This document shows positions 25,251 to 39,200 of a stretch of DNA of 64,000 nt, piece after piece (positions within the stretch are counted from its first letter, which is position 1; every line of letters begins with the position of its first letter). Both the position numbers and the translations under genes were made by a program. The stretch spans positions 3,534,001 through 3,598,000 of the forward strand of contig JAZARR010000088.1 in NCBI GenBank assembly GCA_037389465.1. Direction: 5' to 3'. This DNA comes from Baylisascaris procyonis. Its lineage: Eukaryota; Nematoda; Chromadorea; Rhabditida; Ascarididae. The notes beneath the pieces are model-generated. The model was not told the origin of the DNA. It ran no database searches and saw only the letters and a program-made list of their open reading frames with translations.

Positions 25251-27369
25251 GGACTACAAATTCAAAACCTTTGGTTATCCCCATCAGTAATCATGGAACT
25301 AGTTCATTCAAAATTCCTTTGAAGGATCTAATCATGAAGATGTTATCTAATTTGTAGAAAACCCGATTGCACGATCTATCCACAAAAAAAAAACGCTGAA
25401 TTATTGCGAAATATGCAAGGAATATTTTTTTAAAAATCCAAGAAATTCAAATGTCGTATTGCGACGGAAAACTACAAAAATATTTTTGCATAAATTTAGA
25501 AATCAAAGGAAATAAATAATCACATATTACATAAACTACATAAATTTAAACAATAAAGATTTACATAAATTGTAAACTGCATAAAAACTGTATAAATTTA
25601 AATTCCATAAATTAAAAAAACAAAAAGAAACGAGCCAAATTTAAAATCCTTCTGAATCTGATGCAGACCCGTTTCCCCTACATACTGGCACAGAAAAAAA
25701 AAACCGAAACAAGCATAGAACATGACATCGGACAGAGCTGCTAAGCGAAGCAACCATCCCACAATCTTACATTCGCAACAAATGAAACTAAGTGCTGCAC
25801 TTACTCCATGCGTTCTCAAATCGCCTTAATTTACTTTGTGGATAAAAAACGGAACGATACGATCTCGAATATGCAAATTTTGTAAGTGATAAAAGAACAC
25901 TGAAGGATACATACATGGGAAATTGTGCAGAACTAATAAGTCATGAGTATGGCTGTCATGTAAGAAACTACCAACTTCAAGGAAATTAGCCAAGTGATAT
26001 GTAAATTTAGGCGATCGGGGATAAGAAATATAACACCATTTACAATTTTCACATAAAGTTTGAAGTTCACTAGTTGCGTAGCATTTCAGGTGACCGTTTA
26101 ATCATCGCAATTGTTTGGGTTGCATTGAAAGAGGTTTTCAGAAACCGGGACCGGAATTCGAGAAAAATGAAAATTTGGGACTCCGGAAATGGGAAACATT
26201 TGTAGTTTCACTTTTAAAATCCCGGAATCAGTACATAAAAGGCACAACACTTCCAGAATAATGACTCCAGAATTAGAATTTCCGTACAACTCCCATCTCT
26301 ACACCAGTCGGCTCATGTTGATGCAGCCCGTGAAATCCAACCATTCAACTCGGTTTCGGTCTATTCTCAGCCATGATTCTGCTCTGTCATGAGTTAACGT
26401 TCGAAGGCGGCCTTAATGGAAAGATGAAGCAATAGGCAGGAACCTCTTCGTGGACGGATTCTACTCACGCTTACCTGTAGTATATGAAATGGGTGAGGTA
26501 ATAGTCCATGGAGTTAGGCATTGCGAAGGTGCATTATTTTCGCTTTGAGGACAAATTTGGATTTCCTATCTCTGAATCTCAAGGGCCGACTCTATGAGTA
26601 TGAAAGCCAACGCGTATGTTTGTAGGCCTCGCGAGGATAAAATGCGGCCGTATAAACTTCGTGATTCCGGAAGTGGGAAAGCGTTTTCATCTGTGATTGC
26701 AAACTATCACATAATGTAACTCAAAATATCACAGTTTCTTAGTATAATCAAACTGCAAAAAGGCTAATTAAATGAACGCATAGATCATCGCAAATAGTAA
26801 ATTCCGTGAGCTCATTTACCGCATATAAATTATAAGAACTAGAGGGAGGAGGGATATAAGGGAAGAGTGAGGTTATGACCCCTTTCTTTTTCTTAGCATC
26901 TTACTAAACAATTTCGCCACATATATGGAAAAAGAGCACTGTGTTATTTCCAACATATTCGATTAGGTGAAATCTTCCCGGGGAATTTTTCATTGCCCAG
27001 CAAATACACACTAGTAGAATTCACCCTAGCAAAAAAAAAAAAAATAATAATAATAATAATAATAAAAAATAAATAAAATAAACAATCGACGTAAAAGTCC
27101 CAAAAACTTGTTTTTCTTCGGTACGAAGCTGAATGAACTTGTCGCGTCGTAATCAATCTCAACAGAACGATCTCATCCGATAGGCGGATGTTAGATGTTT
27201 GTATATGAATACAGCAAATATCATGTTTACCTAGGATGGCGTCAAATTTTGGTGCTTTAATGAAGTAAATAAGCAGCTAAAAGTTGACATTTGCATAAAA
27301 ATATTCTGAATGATGAGAAAACTCCGAAAAAAAAATCTATAGTGGTAAAACTTTCCAACAACGTTAGCA

Positions 27370-27517
27370 TTTTTTTTTTTTTTTTTTTTTGCAATGAATG
27401 TTATTTGTGATAATATTTTCGCTTCAATTCTAATGATAAAGTAAAAAATACAACCTCTAAAATTTTATTAATCATGAAGTGAAGCGCTCAATTGTTTAAA
27501 AAAAAAAAAAAAAAAAA
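27370..27517. repeat. T21 and A20 homopolymers about 107 bp apart
   Basis: T21 at 27370-27390 and A20 at 27498-27517 face each other as complementary arms. The intervening and flanking bases do not extend the inverted repeat, so this may be coincidence or the edges of small retroposed pieces. Confidence 0.6.
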
Positions 27518-28506
27518 CTCTCAAAAAACGTTATTAACGTTAACAAAATCGTTAACAAAAACTAGCAAAGCGAAAATTTTGGCCAAAAATATGACTGAAT
27601 TTCGCCTAATATGGCCAAGTCTGGTCAAAAATTAGTATAAAAATTTTTTAAAGGAGCACCTCCATATGCGACTGCTGAAACTAAATAAAGTGGCGCAATG
27701 AGCGGCACATTGAACGAAGAAGCATTAGCTAGGCTGTGTGTAGGCTGTCAGCAAGCACTCGTTCGATAAAATCATCGCGCTCTAATCTTTGGTGCTTAAA
27801 ACTGCATTGAGCCACTATTGCAATGCTGCAATAGGTTTTAATATGCTTATAATCAATCAAAGAACATGAATGTGAGAAATATTTACTGCATATGTACTAT
27901 GTTCGAGTGTATATTCAACGGGGGCTGTCAATAACAACTACCAGAAAGCTGTTAATAACAACAATAACAACATTCATTAAAGAGTCGTTTTTTTTTTCAA
28001 CTAAATTTTCATTTTTTTTAGGAAATTCGTTTTTGCAAAGCGTTTTTGTAAATTTGCAGTTGTGAAGCGCATCATGACTATATTATGTCTGCATGTATGA
28101 ATGTGTCTGTCTGTTTGTCTGCGCAGCAGTTTCGACTTGGAAATCCCCTAAGCTATTTGATCGATATAACCCACAATCCCCTTTACGAAATTTTAAGGTT
28201 ATCAGCCAATCTTTCGAAAAGATCGTTTTTTAGGAGATTTGCAAGAGCGATCTATTCGATAAAACTATGAATGCATCACTTTACATTTTTTTTTTGAATT
28301 ATTTACGTGTTATTTTAATAGTAAACAGTATTAGAAAGTATCGTTTCCACTCTTTTGAAAGGAAATATTGGTATTGGAATACAAATTTGATACTTTTTAA
28401 GTTAAAAACCGTATACATATAATTATAAATCAAACTAATTAAATAAATGAAAAATGAACGTCAACAAAAACAAATAAATAAATAAATACAAATACAAATA
28501 CATATG

Positions 28507-28609
<103 letters not shown>

Positions 28610-30041
28610 TACGTGTAATTGCGTGGTAGAAAAGTGCGCACGTAACTGTTGTCATCGTCGAATTGATAATGAGAGGAAAAAAATTTTACGCAATTCATAG
28701 TGTTGTTTGATTTTTAATTATTTTACACTTTCAATTTCTATTCAAAAAATCAAAAATTATAAAAAAAAAAGATAAAATGGCTAATAGTCGAATTCGTCAC
28801 ATAACGAATCATTCATAAACGATATAAATCTCAAACATCAAGCTTTAATATGCAAAGCGTATCTCTTTATTAGTCTTGAAAAATTCGTATCTTCCAAAGC
28901 TTAATAAGAGGATAAAGCTTAATAAGTAGCTTGGAGCCCTTTTTCCCGTTGTTTGTATAAGTGCTTTATGGAGGAACAACGGCGAACATCATAATACTGC
29001 CAAAATCAACCAGCGTTCGCTAGTCGGGAATACTCACAAATACTAGTAATAATCGCTAACAGATGTTAGTTATCACTCGGAAATATCCTCACTATTTTAG
29101 CTCACTCTCAATACAACTGCCAGTAAATATTCGTTGTGTTTTTTATTCTAGAACATTCATCCTTTGAAAATTTGACCGAAATGTTATTCCTTCGAAATGG
29201 GCTTGTAAAAAAATATTGATTGATCTTTGATTAACTCACTAAATTCCCACTGAAGAAGCCGAAAGAGTTGGATAAAGACGAATAAGAACTAAAGGAATAA
29301 GTAAAGATAACAAGCGAAACAAAGAAGGAATAGTTAGTGAGTTTACGTTGATGAAAATGCAAACAATGAAATCGAACACAATGCACATTTAGGTGGCTGT
29401 AGATGTGAGTATACGTGCAGAAACAACAACTATCATAACGCTAAAAAAGTAGACTCATCATTAACTAAAACTACTGCTGCAAAAGTGCATCGTTTGCTTG
29501 GGTACTTTCATGCTACACAGAAACTCTACAAAGTTTATTCATTCGAGCATATTTGTACATCTAAGTTCACCTTTCTTTCGGCCACAAAGAAATCCCTAGG
29601 AATGGCTAAAATACAACAAAAAAGCTTCCTGGCCAGGACACAGCGTTAAGTGATCTTGAACATCTGGAACATAGATACACGCTCCCATTGTTCAAATATT
29701 GCTGCAATGCGTGACGATGCTCTTTTGTCTGTGTTGTTTGATTAGCCGTCAAAACAAAATGTGCGCTAGCGAACAACACATGCAAACTAAAAAGAAACCA
29801 GCAAGAATACTAGTAATGACAACAGTAGTAACAATAACGATAACAATAAAAACAATAATAAAGATATAAATAATAATAAAAACAACTTAATTGGGATAGG
29901 AGTAACTAAAATAACAAGTAAAAAAAAGTAATAAAACAATAGAACGAAGCGAGAGTATAAATTACTATAAATAAATCGAATGCGATGAAATGTTGCAGTA
30001 AATTCATTTTAGTACAACTGTTGAGCGTAAATTTCTAAGAA

Positions 30042-30290
30042 TCAATGTGCCGTATTTTTTTTTTTTTTTGATCTTGTGCACAGCGATCGGCCGCTTCGAT
30101 AAGCATATAAGTGGCTAATGTACTTTACCAAAGGCTGATTAATGTACAACTGTGCAAATGGAAAATTCACATATTTGATATGTTCGTTGGATTGTTCATG
30201 CAAAACTCGACCAATCTCTCCAATATAACTCACATTGCATAAAGGAACTTCAGTGGAAAACACATCCCTTAGACAACTTATGAAAGGAAC
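30042..30290 (-). mobile_element. Decayed GIY-YIG endonuclease-like remnant, probably from a Penelope-like retroelement
   Basis: A 73-codon minus-strand frame contains LCNVSYIGEIGRVLHEQSNE followed by H. This matches the layout of GIY-YIG domains at the C-terminus of Penelope-like elements (Cys, then a VSYIGE-type core, GR, L, then NEH). Just upstream in the same frame is a VPFIS segment, where intact elements carry a similar proline-rich lead-in. Further upstream (30300-30560) all minus frames contain several stops, and the downstream end runs into a poly-T/poly-A stretch at 30056-30069. Only a fragment remains and it is surely inactive. The family call rests on motif resemblance alone; another GIY-YIG repeat family is possible. 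Confidence 0.5.
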
Positions 30291-33209
30291 ATGTGATATA
30301 TTTGCAAGTACTGAAGCAATTTCAATCGTAATAACGATTTGTGAGATGCAGACGGATATTCACTGACCATAGAAATGAGATGATCGGCGTAGCTATTGTT
30401 AACAAAACGAATAACGAGAGAGGTAGAACTGAGGGTGTTATGCAAGCAATTACGATTGTGCTGACTATACTGGGGTTATATAATAGATAAAGGCCTTTGC
30501 CAAACTGCGAATAGACTCATCGGCGTTGAACATAGCAATGTAGCCGTTCTAGTTGAACATTGACCACCGCGCTCTTTGAAACGAATGCCCCATTATTCGA
30601 GATCATCAAGTATGACATTTCATTTTGTATCATGAATAATGTTTCATTTTGTAGCGTAAATATAAACGAAAGGAATAACAGAGTAACATTTACGAGAATG
30701 TGAGCTGAATCTTAGCACTATCAGCTTTTGAATTTATTAGGAAAAGAGATGAATAAGTTGAGAAAGGAGATCATATCTTGAATAGTGTAACCAAGTTAGA
30801 ACCTTTTTTTTTACAAAAATAGGCGCATACTCGCATAGTTATGATTAAACCTTTTTTCTTGCCTTTTATTTTCTTCCATTACAATGAAGCATTGTACCTC
30901 ATGACAAACTCTCCACCACTATTGAATTCTTTTCACATTCTATAATTCTCGAGAGAATCTAAAGGCGAGTCTTGGTTTCTCAGTGTTGTGATTAGATAAA
31001 ACATAACGCTATGCATTAAGACAATATAATCGGCATTTCACTTTACACATCGTTCTACCACTATATTGTTATTTAATGCTTATCTCAATTAAAAAATCCA
31101 ACTCTATCTCATCTTCAACCTAACATAATGCTGTTTCAAAACCTCATCTTTCACTATACACCCTTCCCTTTCCTGTCCCGCTTTTTAACACATCTTCTTG
31201 CATAATCTAAGTCTGAACCTTTTTATACCTGCGTCTATATGACTAGTGTTTTGCGCTTCTTTTTAACGATAGCCTTCACATAACTCAAGTATTCGCCTCA
31301 ATGGATAAGGCCGAATTTTAATTCCTTTAAGTCGATTTAACCCGTTTACTTTTTCTCTATCGTTCTTGTAATTTTTAACGCTTTCGGCTGGTGAAAAATC
31401 CCCAATATCGTTTCCACTGATTAAAAACATTCACTGTCGAAGAAGCCACCAACATGAAGTAGGTGGGAAAAAACCAACGATGCAGCTGGTTTTGCCAACT
31501 AGAGTGAATTAAAGCTATGAGTGCAATGTTGTCTCCACTCATGTCGCATGAATTGCTTATGACGACTATTTCAGCTATTTTGCAAGATTTGTGCCGGCTA
31601 TGACCTTCAATTAGTGATAAGCAATCGTCGTTCCAATGTTTCAGATGTTTAAGTGCATTTATTGAATTTGAATTTACGGATGATAGAAGATAGAAGAGAA
31701 ATTTGTTCATTAAGAAGAGAAAATGTGAAATTGTCTGTTTATACGCCGAACGTTGAAAGTGAAAAACTTATGGCTTTTATGTTTCCTTTATATTCGACTG
31801 ACCGCACTATATTTTGTAATTAACAACTGAGATTTAGATATCAAAGTCTGAGGAGCGGTAGCGTGCCTATGCACTGTCGCAATATTACAACTTTCAACGC
31901 CTTTTGTTTTATTTTGGTTGAAAGTATATATCGGATCATTTATTAGGGCTTCAAAAATAACAGTTTCGCGTCTTCGACGGTTTATTACTGACCGCAAGGA
32001 AACCACCCTGCTTATGCAAAATTGGAAAGACTTCGATAACGTACAGAGACCTCATTCTCCGATCGGAAATTGGGTGCCGATTTTCTTTACTGTGGCTTTT
32101 CCCTATTCCGATAGCTACGGAACATTTTCATTGGAATTTCTCATTTGCCACTTACTGAGGATCCCTGCCAAAAAATATGATACCTAGTTTTCTCTCCATG
32201 CCCTTGACTTCACCTGATTTGTCCTGCAGCTATGTCCATGGAAGTTTCTAGTTTGCGTACGCTCCGGTATCAGTCTCGGGTTCTTTTCACAACAACAATA
32301 AAATCACAGAGCACTTCATCGAGTCTGCTTCTGGTGGCTTGGCCCTTCCCAGTGGCCAACAACAAACTTCACAAAAAGGAAGAGCGAACTAAGTGAACAA
32401 CAATCACGATCATGTAACAAAAATTTGAGCAATATCATCATGCTCATAGGTCCGCTTCAAGAACGTATCACTCACGCGAATGCCCGAAATCGGCTGAAAA
32501 ATTCCACTCTGTGAATGTTTTCTAATAAAATATCTTCCGTCTGAGACTAGAATTCTCCACTTTCACAATTGCCCACGTGTCTATCACCTATTAAACCTTT
32601 TATTTTTTATTCTTTCCTCACCTTCCCATAATTATTACTTCCTTTTTTTTCCATGAAATTTCCATTTCTCGTAATTTCCACTTCGTATTCTCTCATGCCC
32701 CGGAAGAGAAAAAACACCAGGTGAATCATTATACTTTATCAATGAATTCTTCCCTCCCAACACTTATTTTTGAAGTCCCTCTCAGAATATTATGAAAAAG
32801 CAAAGTTTTTAACCCTTTTTTGACCACTACATTTGTGAACAGGTGGAATGCAAAGGATCAGTGAGAATCCACAGTCCCTTCGTTTCATCAACAAAAAAAA
32901 AAAAAAAAAAAACCGCAAACGTGCACTACTCACTATAACGTTCAACGAAATTAAAAAAAAAACCATCCTTCAAATGAACAGTGACTACGGTTGTTGATGA
33001 AACAAACAGCATCGGGGCAAAGTCTGACACAATCAAAAGGTGATGGCTCACCTCGCCGCCAGGTTCAGCAGGTGCTAAATACAAGCTCTTAAAAAATCCG
33101 AATATTTTTACTCACCCCGTTCTCATTCCCTCTTCTCCTGCACAGGGGTGTGGCTGCTGGGAAGGATTTTTGGATTCCCCAAAAGAAGAAGTATTTTAGC
33201 GAATGCTGG

Positions 33210-36200
33210 CTATAAAACCAAACTATCTGGAATAGTTTTGTGGAGAATTTCGAATCGCTCATTTGCAGTCACAAGTGTGACGTGGATGATTTGAAACGGT
33301 TTGCACTCATAAGCATAATCAGTAATTAATCCCATTCTATGAATAAACGGCTGATTACTGATAAAGACCGGTTTCAGCGCCGAAATATCTGAAATGGCAA
33401 ACTCATGCGACTGTTTCAATTAAAGTGGAATTAACAACACTAGCCTGGAGACCGGGAGTGATAGGAAGTAGTTCAAGTGTGAAATCAACAGTGTTGTTTG
33501 GTGGTAGTTGACCTAATTGGACGCCACTCGCCGTGCAAAATACCAGCGCCGGTTGCTGGCTGCCATCAAGCGTCAACACCAGATCCAAAGATCGCTCACT
33601 GCAAATATTCATGCATTTGTATCACACCACGCCGCAACTTTCATGCTCTCTTTCCAACTCCTTTCTTTCTATCACTAATCACTACGCTTATGTCGAAAAT
33701 CTACGAATATTATTGTAACTGCTCTGCTGCTTGCACCAAAAGGTTCAAGGAAAATCCTCCTTATAAAAAAGTTTTTACATAAGTGATCATGTGCCACGCA
33801 AGATGAGGTCCTCACTTGGGCCTATCGCGTTAAGAACTATAGTTGCTTATTATGCTCACCGAGTATCAAAATTCAAATATTCACAGCAGCAATATTGTGC
33901 GGCGCAATTATCTTGACAAACACGTCGCCTAAATCCCACATTCAAAACTTTATATTAAAAGCGTAAAAGAGAAGCGTGAAGACCGCTTCAACATCTCACC
34001 AACCACTCACTGGAAATTCTCAAGGACTGGGCTCTTCTCCTTCTTTATCTTCCAATAGGAAATAGAGGGACTTGCTCATATCTCCATTCTTCTATTGCTT
34101 CCACCCATTCTATCTCCTTAATGAAAATCAGCAACTTCATTGACATTACTTCCCGTAACGGATATATAAAAAGTACAACTGACTCACCTGCAGTTATGCA
34201 GCCTACAAACCACTTCAAACGTTTGCCGTACTTTTGCTGTCGCCGGTATTTTTTCCACAGTTAATCGAAGATCGCCATATCCGGGTGCCTAAAACTAACG
34301 TATTTAGTTACGACGTCTAGCGCGTATGGAACCAGCCGAATCAGAACAGAGGCAGACAATTAGAAATTGAGTTAAACTATGTGTTATGGTCTGACTCAGA
34401 ATGAGTACCGTTTAGAAGGTGCCTTGGCATATCCAGCATGTGGCCATCACCTGTGACGTGTCGCACCTTCAAGTGCCGAAAATGATGTCATAAGTCAATG
34501 TAACCAAAAACGATCAATGTTGCCACAGACAACTGCAGACATGACGACAGTGACAGACATCACAGCTAATCGACCTCTACATCGTCAATTTATGGATCTA
34601 TAAGGAAAGTCGAAGTTCTAGATGAAGCATATTTTAGCTATTGATAATGTAGTGGTTCAACTGCTTGAATTCTAAAAGATAGAGGAGGAACCGAAATCAC
34701 ATCCGATCTACGCTACGTTTACAGTCACTTTTAGTACTGTTTTTAGCTGTTTATTGCATTCGGATTCCCTTCTATTTCTAAAGTAAACTAGTTTCCAACA
34801 CCACTAAACTCTTCACCCCAAAGGCTGTGCGATATGGCCTGTAGCTAACAGTTTGGAAGGAAGATTAAAGAAATAAGACGGAAAGGCCACCTATTTCCCG
34901 CATTGAAGCTCTCACCCCATACAGGTGACTCCTTGCCCTTGTCAACAGATATAACGACACTATGTCACTGTTCATTCTATTCCTCAAGCAGACCAACTAG
35001 GTCGTAGCACCAACAATCGGCTTTGCACACTACGAGATCTTCAACAAACAGAATGCTCCAAACGTATTAATGAAAACGATGACTACGAACAACAGACTTC
35101 CAGTAAGCATTCGCCTTTAAAGATACGTAAGTGGAAGGCGAACCATTCGCTGTAAGGCGCTTGTCTGCAAACGTCCTCGTTCGCCCATATTCGTCCTCCA
35201 TACCATATCGAGTTTGCCGATCGACGTCCCTCCCCTGCATCATGAATAAATATCATCTTTGCAACAATTCTGAATACGCGCCTGGTGAGGGACAGATAGG
35301 CGATCTGCGCAACATTGCTTATTGCATCAATCAACTGCATCAACAACAAAACTTGCCTGAAACACAACGTTGTATGCAACCAACCGAATATGAAAACGCT
35401 CACTTTAAAAAAAACCCGTTTTTCCACGAATTCGGGTCAGAAAGCAGCAGAACGTGATTTCAAAGTTATTCGCAAATTGGAAAGGAGATTGGCAATTGAA
35501 ATTTAGTTTAGGGGTCCAATTCATAATGTAGATTATACTTATAAACTTCACTGCACACCTTACCTATTCGTTGAGTGAAACCTTGGCCTATACCCGAGAT
35601 TTCAATGCAAGAAGAACTTGAAAACCAAACAAGCGACAAATACAAGAGTCAAAAACGGCAAAAAACCTCGCGAATACGATACAAAAAAATGAAAATTTCC
35701 CATTGTAACTCAATTTTCGTCTATTAACGGTCCTTAGCCTTCTAATCCCACTTCAACCTGAGGGAAGTAGGGTGTGGTCGTGTAATTTCCTTTAAATACG
35801 CGACTACCTGAAATTCACTGGGACTACTTCACGCACAGACAGACATACATGCAGCAGACAGATGGGTAACTGATGCAGGCAGACAAACATACAGGAAAAC
35901 GATGTCATCATAATGCGCCATTGGAAAAAGCGCACAGTTTCCCGAATACTTCTAAATTCCATTTTTTTTGGTCGCCCTTTTTATAATATTAAACTATTGT
36001 TCGAGTTGCGATATAAGATGTTTGGACAATGCATAAATGAAAGTTTAATTATTTATATTTGCTTCAAAATCGCATAACATTTAAAAAAACATAAAGAAGC
36101 GTAAAGTTGAAGAAATATAAAAGTAATGCATTTGTCGAAAAGTCATTATAACCGATAAGATCGGCTAGTAACAAGAAGAGAATGAAGGCAATACGAAGCA

Positions 36201-39200
36201 TATCTCAGATCAATTGGTATGATGCTCTCCATTTAAAAAAATTCACAACAAATATCAGAAGGTTATTGCATCACTTAATGGCATGATCTGTGAATAAGCT
36301 CTTTTTATCGAAAGGCTGGGAAGCCTTACAACCATGATTTGAACCATTTACATCAGAACGTGTGTAAATGAACGATTTGTCGGAATTCAAATCCGCAAAA
36401 GAATGAACAATTTTATATACCAAGATGAGGTGTGGATAAAACCGGAGGGTTTCTTGCGACAGAAGTTGCAAAAGTCACAGTAAGCGGCGGCTTTGGATGG
36501 ATACCCTGCAAGTGCTGGACCGGCCCTAACAGTAGTCAGCTTCATCATTTTATCAATGCAGTAATTAGAGATGAAGTCTTCAATTGCTGCAAAATTTTAC
36601 CTACGGTCACCTATGGCTACTGCAAAAATGATGGTTTCGCTGACCGTTCTTTTGGATGCGTAGAGAAGCCAAATGCTCTTCAAGTGGCACTGGTTGAACG
36701 CAAATAAAACGAAGCATTCATAAATGCACGCTTCCGCACAGTTACCATACTAAGGCATTCGTATGGTCCTATGACATTTGTTTGCACTACGGATAATTCA
36801 TGCATTTTTTTTAAATATACCTTTCATTAACGATATCACCGTTAGGTGCGCATCTCTTCTAACCCAGGTATATTAACACCTGCGCCATGACAAGAATCCC
36901 CTCCTCTTCCACCAGTAGTACTTATTATTGAACAAGAAAACTTCACTCTAAGGAAGAACAAATAATCTCTCGAAACGATGACAGATATTAGCAAACATTA
37001 TAAACAAAACTTCAACAACTTGCATCAGTGGTGCTCTAAATGAAAGTGCAAAAAAAAACACTGGACTGCTAGACAAAAGAAAAAAGAACCTGTAATAGTT
37101 GAGCGAATAATCCGCCGTTTTTGGCCTCAAGCAGTATAAATATTGACGAATATCCTTCGGGTTCAAATAAAATTGCTTCTTGCTATTTTCATTCCTGCAA
37201 ACATAACAATGCGACACCAAACGGGTATTCAGATGCAGAAGAAAAGTGAAGTTGCAAAAAACCGCATCTTCGCGAAAACCATCGAAAGCTAGTCAAAAGC
37301 ATCACAATGAGCCCAAACAAGTTTTTTGGAGACACCAATGTTCACTTCGGCGATATTCATATGGTATTTGCTGGCATAAACCAAAAGCGCATTTATAACA
37401 GTTCTGTTTGCACTGGGAACGGAAATTTGAGGCAGCAATCGTATGACATATGCACATCACCAAAACAGACTAGATCAATGAAACATACATGCAACTGGAG
37501 CAAGTGACCGTTGCTTATTAAAGATTTGAAAGAATTTAGTTCATTCAGCAGTTTTCTATTTCAGACCACCCACGAAGAATCGATGAGGTTTGAAAAAACC
37601 GTTGTACGCTGCATCTCGCGCTATTTATAACATTTTGCTGAGTCTATTAGGTTTCGGCTAATCTCATGAAATCTATGAAACCACCAAAGAAGGACAGCAG
37701 AGATGCAGCGATCCCTTCAGCTGGATTAAGATGCAACGAATTGACAATGAACAATGGCAAAAATCCTTTACAGGAAGGCTTCTGAAGAAATCCTCGCAGT
37801 CATTCGTTGACGTGATGCAATCATTATATCACAAAAAAAAGCTCTTTTCGTTCCTACTGCTTCAATTTTATGTCATTATAAAACTTTCATAATAAAGCAT
37901 CGCATCAAATGCACATTATTGCACACTCAGCAATTCCAACATGCTGCCACACTAAAGAATGTTTGTACTTGAATGGAAAAATTCAATCAGACATTTAATC
38001 CACTTCCTACATCTTTGCATTCGACGTTAAATGGTACTTCATCATGAAAAAACAACTATTTTCAACACATTTCAATACTTTTAAATTTTATACACAACGT
38101 TCCTCTTCAAAACAACCTGCCTGCTGCTCTGAAGAACATCACCACGTTTGGCACATTTAATGCAAACCTCGATAAGGTGAGAACATTAGCACTAGTAAGC
38201 CACCTATCATATGCCCTTTTATCCCCGTTAATCATGTTTTTTTTCCACTCTACTCTTCGCAATTTTTTCTTTGCTTGCATACTTTTGCGAAGCAAAGTCA
38301 CCAAGGTTCTATTTGTGCAATAAACAACACTTATCAAATGTAATACCCCAAAATTGCTGAAAAGTCTTGGGATCCCAATATGTCTCATTCCCATGGCTTC
38401 TAAATTCATCACGGAAAACAATACTTTATATTGAAAAGTTCAAAATTTTACTGGTGCGGTCTCCTCATTCTTCTGTTTCTTTTTTTTTTTTCAGAATGCT
38501 GCTCTCTTCCGAATGAAAACAATAAAAATAATACAAAAACAACCAAGAACGCAATAAAAACCAACAGCAAAAGTGGAGGTGGAATTTCAGTGGCAGTGTA
38601 GAAATCGGATGGCTCTAAAACGACTTTTTCAAGGATCATCGGTGTTGCGGATGTGTTTTGAATCTGCGCTTCCAAATAAACATCGTTGTTCTGAAATTAA
38701 ATTTAGTTCACTGAAATGCATCAATAAATTCAAGTTTTTTCAGAGAATACAGTTGTCTATCACCGAACTCATCGTGGTGCACGGAACAATTAGAAAGCGT
38801 TAATTCATGGGTGATTTCATCAACATGAGATAATCCCAGCTGCGGTGAGATTCCATATTCGCAATCCAGACTTTGACTCTGCAAAAAAAACCCATTTATG
38901 CTGAATTCAGGCTCCTGAAAGGACAGGATTCAACTGTTTGATTTCAACTTCTCTTTGAGCAAAAGAGAAGACTCTCAGAACGACTCCAAGATCACTCCTC
39001 GATTCTGCTTTTGGAACTGAACAACAGTAGGTGCTATAGATATTGTTCATTAGTTAACATCATAGGAAATGTTATATGGAATTCTCAAAACATGCAAAAA
39101 CGCCGCTTGCAGATTAGAACACGGAACTAAACGAAACGAAATTCATCCTCACTTTTACAATTTCTCATACAGCTCCCTCTACACTCGATGAAATTTATGA

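Noticed and set aside
25030..25357. Arg/Gly/Glu-rich and Pro/Leu/Ser-rich frames
   Set aside because: They result from the purine-only tract; four frames are open at once.
35131..35457. 108-codon plus-strand frame and a 114-codon minus-strand frame
   Set aside because: The locus is explained by TRAPPC13 exon 8 (35234-35144) in a third reading; the long frames are its shadows.
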